DNA from: Sinotaia quadrata
Taxonomy: Eukaryota; Mollusca; Gastropoda; Architaenioglossa; Viviparidae
Reading direction: 5' to 3'
Assembly (NCBI GenBank): GCA_028829895.1
Contig: CM054177.1
Coordinates: forward strand, 39,429,564-39,493,563
Length of the DNA: 64,000 bases
In this document: positions 59,221-64,000 of the stretch, one piece after another
Layout: each line of letters begins with the position of its first letter
Numbering within the stretch: the stretch's first letter is position 1
The notes under the pieces: model-generated
The model's database searches: none
What the model was told of the DNA's origin: nothing
Seen by the model: only the letters and a program-made list of their open reading frames with translations
Translations under genes and position numbers: made by a program

Positions 59221-60063
59221 TCTGGTGTTCTACCATATTAACTCCCTCAGCAGTAAGGCTACATTCCTTCAAACACTGAAATAACTTCTGTGACACAAGG
59301 ATGTGTTCTTCAAGGGTCTAGGTAGCCACCAATATTTTATCCATGAAGTTAGAGATAGATTTCTCTTTGATGGGTTCCATGAACATTCTCATCATCTTAG
59401 TGAAAACAGCAGGCAATGTGAAGATGCTAAATGGCATTACCCGCCATTGATACTGGCCATCAGGTGCACTGAATGCTAATTTCGGCCTGTCTGCCTCAGA
59501 GATTGGAATTTGCTAAAAACCTTTTGTCAAATCAAGTTTAGAAAAATATGTTGCTTCAGTTGAGCTGAGCGAAAAGGTGCTCTGGTTCAGACATCGGCTC
59601 AACTGTAAAAAAATCTTCTTCAGCTGTCTGTAGTCAACAAAAAAATTGGTGTGTGTCCTCCTTTTTAACTAGGACAATAGAAGAACTATACAGGGACTCT
59701 GCCTTCTCAATATACCAAATGCTAACACAGAGTCAAATTCCTGTTTTACAGCATCTGTTTATCATAAGGTAAAACATACAGTTTCATGTGAATCAGATTA
59801 TGATCCCATAGTGTAATCATAAATTTGCAGACTTGTTTTTCTAGGTTTATTGTTAAACTGTCACACGTTCCTTTTATCAATCTCCATAAATGTTGAGCTT
59901 CAGAGTCTGAGAGTTCTAGATTTAAAATAACATCACCAGCAGTTTCAACATCTGTTAAATCTGGGAGTAGTATAGATTCAGCATCAGGTACAAAGGTAGC
60001 AATAAAATCTATTACAATAGTAGCAACCATGTTATCCAGACAATCTTTATACACTTTCATCAT
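59220..60063 (-). pseudogene. decayed Ty3/gypsy-type Pol (pre-RT region and reverse transcriptase)
   Basis: On the minus strand the order is as in LTR-retrotransposon Pol. First comes an open region (59746-60063, 105 codons) ending near MKLYVLPYDKQ, like the spacer between protease and RT. Next is a diverged SS.IVLVKK-like segment (about 59660-59690), then FSKLDLTKG (about 59520-59550), then YQWRVMPF (about 59430-59460), and finally the catalytic box. That box reads FMDKILVAT (about 59325-59352), so the second catalytic aspartate is replaced. Several stops (for example after LTKGF and after ILVAT) and frameshifts confirm it is dead. No LTR, gag, protease or RNase H was recognised in the immediate flanks. 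Confidence 0.85.
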
Positions 60064-60084
60064 TTATATATACGTATATATATG

Positions 60085-60148
<64 letters not shown>

Positions 60149-60160
60149 TGTGTGGACTTG
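60064..60160. repeat. (GT)n microsatellite
   Basis: About 30 GT units preceded by TATATATACG and followed by ATGTGTGTGTG. Confidence 0.97.
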
Positions 60161-60514
60161 AGTGTCCGATTAATATTTGAACAACATATATTTCCTATCA
60201 ATTTACATATCAAACAGACAGACACAAAAATAACTAGATAGATAGGTAAACAGACAGACAGACAAATAGACAGATAGATAGATAGATAAGTAGATAGAGA
60301 GAGCGATATAGATTGAGATAGATCGATTAGATAGATGGATATATATGCAATCCTCAGAATGTCAGATATTTTGAGGCACAGTCTGTAATCTTTCAGTTAG
60401 AAGTGAGAACGAGCATATTTTATAAAAATCAATAACATTGTGTACACTAGTTAAACTCTAATATTAAACAGCAAAATTACCTAAGTACACGTCATCGGAT
60501 GAAAACGACTACGT
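60161..60514. other. unique DNA with a short GACA/GATA patch
   Basis: GATA, GACA and GATA/GAGA tetranucleotides at about 60236-60335. No gene is recognised. Confidence 0.5.
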
Positions 60515-61368
60515 TCAAGAAAGTGGTTGTTGTTACACTAAGTGACTAGAAACCTATTTTACACACGTGGTTGTTGTTACACTAAGTGACTAGAAACCTA
60601 TTTTACACACGTGGTTGTTGTTACACTAAGTGACTAGAAACCTATTTTACACACGTGGTTGTTGTTACACTAAGTGACTAGAAACCTATTTTACACACGT
60701 GGTTGTTGTTACACTAAGTGACTAGAAACCTATTTTACACACGTGGTTGTTGTTACACTAAGTGACTAGAAACCTATTTTACACACGTGGTTGTTGTTAC
60801 ACTAAGTGACTAGAAACCTATTTTACACACGTGGTTGTTGTTACACTAAGTGACTAGAAACCTATTTTACACACGTGGTTGTTGTTACACTAAGTGACTA
60901 GAAACCTTTTTTACACACGTGGTTGTTGTTACACTAAGTGACTAGAAATCTATTTTACACACGTGGTTGTTGTTACACTAAGTGACTAGAAACCTATTTT
61001 ACACAAGTGGTTGTTGTTACACTAAGTGACTAGAAACCTATTTTACACACGTGGTTGTTGTTACACTAAGTGACTAGAAATCTATTTTACACACGTGGTT
61101 GTTGTTACACTAAGTGACTAGAAACCTATTTTACACAAGTGGCTGTTGTTACACTAAGTGACTAGAAACCTATTTTACACACGTGGTTGTTGTTACACTA
61201 AGTGACAAGAAACCTATTTTACACAAGTGGTTGTTGTTACACAAAGTGACTAGAAACCTATTTTACACACGTGGTTGTTGTTACACTAAGTGACCAGAAA
61301 CCTATTTTACACAAGTGGTTGTTGTTACACTAAGTGACTGACTAGAAACCTATTTTACACAAGTTCGA
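60515..61368. repeat. 44-bp minisatellite with an E-box in most units
   Basis: About 19 copies of CACGTGGTTGTTGTTACACT plus AAGTGACTAGAAACCTATTTTACA. About 14 unit junctions carry the palindrome CACGTG and most of the others the variant CAAGTG; the CAAGTG variants concentrate in the right half. One unit has a GACTGACTAG duplication (about 61336). No coding potential. Confidence 0.96.
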
Positions 61369-61499
61369 GTACATAGTTTATCTAAAATATATTTTTAAAA
61401 TGTTTTTGTATATAAATATAAAATATTCTAGACTGTAACTGAAAAAGTATATAATGCATGCACTTAGAAAGAAAAAATATATAATCCAAGAATATGAAA

Positions 61500-62230
61500 T
61501 GAAAACTGATATGGTGCAAGTACTTGAAATGAAAACTGATGAATCAAATACAGGGAACGAAAACTGATGTAAGGCAAGCACTTGGAATGAAAACTGATGT
61601 AATGCAAGCACGTGGAACGAAAACTGATGTAATGCAAGCACGTGGAAAGAAAACTGATGTAATGCAAGCACGTGGAACGAAAACTGATGTAATGCAAGCA
61701 CGTGGAAAGAAAACTGATGTAATGCAAGCACGTGGAACGAAAACTGATGTAATGCAAGCACGTGGAAAGAAAACTGATGTAATGCAAGCACGTGGAACGA
61801 AAACTGATGTAATGCAAGCACGTGGAACGAAAACTGATGTAATGCAAGCACTTGGAACGAAAATTGATGTAACGCAAGCACTTAAAATGAAAACTGATGT
61901 AATGCAAGCACTTGGAACGAAAATTGATGTAACGCAAGCACTTAAAATGAAAACTGATGTAATGCAAGCACTTGGAACGAAAATTGATGTAACGCAAGCA
62001 CTTAAAATGAAAACTGATGTAATGCAAGCACTTGGAACGAAAATTGATGTAATGCAAGCACTTAAAATGAAAACTGATGTAATGCAAGCACTTGGAACGA
62101 AAATTGATGTAACGCAAACACTTGGAACGAAAATTGATGTAACGCAAACACTTGGAACGAAAATTGATATAACGCAAGCACTTGGAACGAAAATTGATGT
62201 AATACAAGCACTTGGAATGAAAACTGTATA
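61500..62230. repeat. 30-bp minisatellite with dimeric higher-order structure
   Basis: About 24 copies of AAACTGATGTAATGCAAGCA plus CTTGGAACGA. In the left half CGTGGAACGA and CGTGGAAAGA alternate (60-bp dimer, about 61600-61800). In the middle another dimer alternates AACGAAAATTGATGTAACGC with AAAATGAAAACTGATGTAATG (about 61850-62090). With a 10-codon unit, one plus and two minus frames stay open for 167-247 codons. They show no known protein similarity and are taken as artefacts. Confidence 0.95.
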
Positions 62231-62675
62231 TAGTAATGAATCACAGTGTTTTTAATTTATATAATATTTTTTAAAGTATTTTTACTTGTAAGAAACATTT
62301 TAATTCTCCTTATTCTTGAAATCCTCAGAATCCCTCCCGTGCTGCACGTCTCATTCGGCCGCCCACACAGTTCCTTTCAACGCCGAAATCAGTGGCTTAC
62401 GAAAAAAGAAAATGTCTGTTAGCCTGACTATTGAAAGCAGTTTGTTTCTCTTTATTTCTATTAATTATGCTTTTTTGTTTTTAGTTTGGTTATTTTTGTT
62501 TTTTTATGTTTAAATTGGTAAATAAAATAAAAAATAATCTGAATAAAGCAAAGGAGCAGAAAGAAAAGAAAATGGCAGCATAAGAATGTTGCCGACAGGA
62601 AGACTTGAGAAAGAAATGTACTATGACGTTGCCATTACTCTTATCACTGCAAGCAGGTGTTCGGATGAACGAGAA
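62231..62675. other. unique DNA
   Basis: No feature recognised apart from a short plus-strand open frame (62316-62513) ending in a Phe/Leu-rich tract. Confidence 0.4.
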
Positions 62676-62680
62676 ATGAT

Positions 62681-62714
<34 letters not shown>

Positions 62715-62784
62715 TATATGTATGTTATGTAGTAAATGATTATGTGTGTGTGTCTACGTATATGTATGTTATGTAGTAAATGAT

Positions 62785-62828
<44 letters not shown>

Positions 62829-62900
62829 CGTATATGTATGTTATGTAGTAAATGATTATGTGTGTGTGTCTACGTATATGTATGTTATGTAGTAAATGAT

Positions 62901-62938
<38 letters not shown>

Positions 62939-63008
62939 TATATGTATGTTATGTAGTAAATGATTATGTGTGTGTGTCTACGTATATGTATGTTATGTAG
63001 TAAATGAT

Positions 63009-63064
<56 letters not shown>

Positions 63065-63134
63065 TATATGTATGTTATGTAGTAAATGATTATGTGTGTG
63101 TGTCTACGTATATGTATGTTATGTAGTAAATGAT

Positions 63135-63182
<48 letters not shown>

Positions 63183-63212
63183 TATATGTATGTTATGTAG
63201 TAAATGATAACA
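62676..63212. repeat. composite (GT)n higher-order array
   Basis: A conserved 32-bp block, TACGTATATGTATGTTATGT plus AGTAAATGATTA, occurs nine times. The (GT)n tracts before the blocks alternate strictly between long (about 14-28 GT) and short (GTGTGTGTCTACG) forms. The repeating unit is therefore a dimer of about 110-125 bp with a length-variable microsatellite in one half. Confidence 0.95.
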
Positions 63213-63345
63213 TATACATCTGGATGTCATCATTAATTATATTTTAATTTCTTCTTCTTTAATTTTAATGTTGTGTTGATAAGAAAGAAATATTATGTAG
63301 AGTTTGTAAATACCACCATCTTATATTGTCAACATGCAAGCTTAT
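63213..63345. other. AT-rich spacer
   Basis: No feature recognised. Confidence 0.4.
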
Positions 63346-64000
63346 GAGTAGACGCCTCTTTGAGAATGAAATCTGAAAGTTGTGTGCCTGTCTGTAGAAC
63401 TGTATATGTAATCTGAAAGATGTGTGGTTGGCTGTAGAACTGTATATGCATCCCTGTGTGTAAAGCAGGGAAAATCTGTAAATATTTTATTGTGTGTAAA
63501 GCGTGAAACATCTCTAGATTCCACAGTATGTCACTGATTTGTAAATGTATCACTGAGTGCAAAGAATGAGAGATGTATAAATGCTTCAATAAATGTAAAG
63601 CCTGATATATCGACCGACCACAGGCAACTCACTATGTCACGATTAGGTTAAATCATGTAAAGTTATAAAGATTTTCCTTTTGATGTAAAATCACGTATAA
63701 ATGTATATTCCTTATTCAGTGATCGGCATAGATTTCTGAGTGTGAAATATGAGAGATCGGTTTACATATTTTGCTGAATGTAAACTCTGAGAGATCGGTA
63801 TAGATTCTTAACTGAGTGTGAAATCTGAGAGATCGGTATAAATTCTTTGTCGAGTGTAAAACCTGAGAAATCAGTCCAGATTATTTGTTGAGTGTAAAAC
63901 GTGCCAGATCAGTTCAGATACTTTGTTGAGTGTAAAACCTGCTAGATTAGTACATATACTTTGTTGAGTGTAAAACCTGCTAGATTAGTACATATACTTT
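63346..64000. repeat. ~47-50-bp minisatellite, runs off the window
   Basis: Units built on GAGTGTAAAACCTGAGAGATCGG and TATAGATTCTTTGTT recur about 13 times. They are strongly diverged on the left (63350-63600) and more uniform at the right edge, where the array leaves the window. Confidence 0.85.

Overview
The window looks like AT-rich metazoan nuclear DNA with no intact host gene that I can support. No rRNA or tRNA gene and no convincing multi-exon host gene is visible. The only uninterrupted coding sequence of recognisable family is the 3' part of a non-LTR retrotransposon. A eukaryotic animal is indicated by RLE-type and RTE-type non-LTR retrotransposons, a Ty3/gypsy remnant, hAT transposons with 8-bp target-site duplications (TSDs), long (CA)n, (GATA)n and (TAA)n microsatellites, and very many minisatellites. 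The lineage cannot be fixed from sequence reading alone; an invertebrate, possibly lophotrochozoan, is an inference only.

Layout. 0-1.2 kb: AT-rich DNA with a tRNA-SINE-like fragment and a small inverted-repeat element. 1.2-5.7 kb: a roughly 200-bp satellite, then 68-bp and 48-bp arrays. 7.1-9.6 kb: two head-to-tail, 5'-truncated copies of a Dong/R4-like retrotransposon embedded in (TTA)n on the minus strand; a third short 3' copy sits at 14.7 kb on the plus strand, again ending in (TAA)n. 9.8-14.5 kb: 64-, 41- and 25-bp minisatellites and long (CA)n and (GATA)n tracts. 15.2-16.3 kb: a CpG-containing single-copy block with bZIP-type sites. 16.5-39.3 kb: an almost unbroken series of unrelated minisatellites with unit lengths from 28 to 88 bp, interrupted by a short hAT element (24.75 kb), a decayed RTE retrotransposon (26.4-27.2 kb) and a second cAMP-response-element-bearing block (35.2-35.6 kb). 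39.3-54 kb: the quietest part, mostly AT-rich unique DNA holding two more hAT elements (40.4 and 51.6 kb, the latter with a recognisable decayed transposase C-terminus), a foldback element (46.5 kb) and a possible LTR (47.0-47.7 kb). 54.2-64 kb: large minisatellites again, one hosting a 154-bp foldback element carrying telomere-like TTAGGG motifs, plus a decayed Ty3/gypsy pol (59.0-60.1 kb), two neighbouring arrays that carry CACGTG E-boxes in successive units, and a composite (GT)n higher-order array.

Nothing in the window works as an operon or pathway. The organising theme is repeat biology: microsatellite-targeted retrotransposition, non-autonomous DNA transposons, and repeated local amplification of short AT-rich units. 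Most long open frames are by-products of repeats whose unit length is a multiple of three. Boundaries of degenerate arrays are approximate, and copy numbers were counted by eye.
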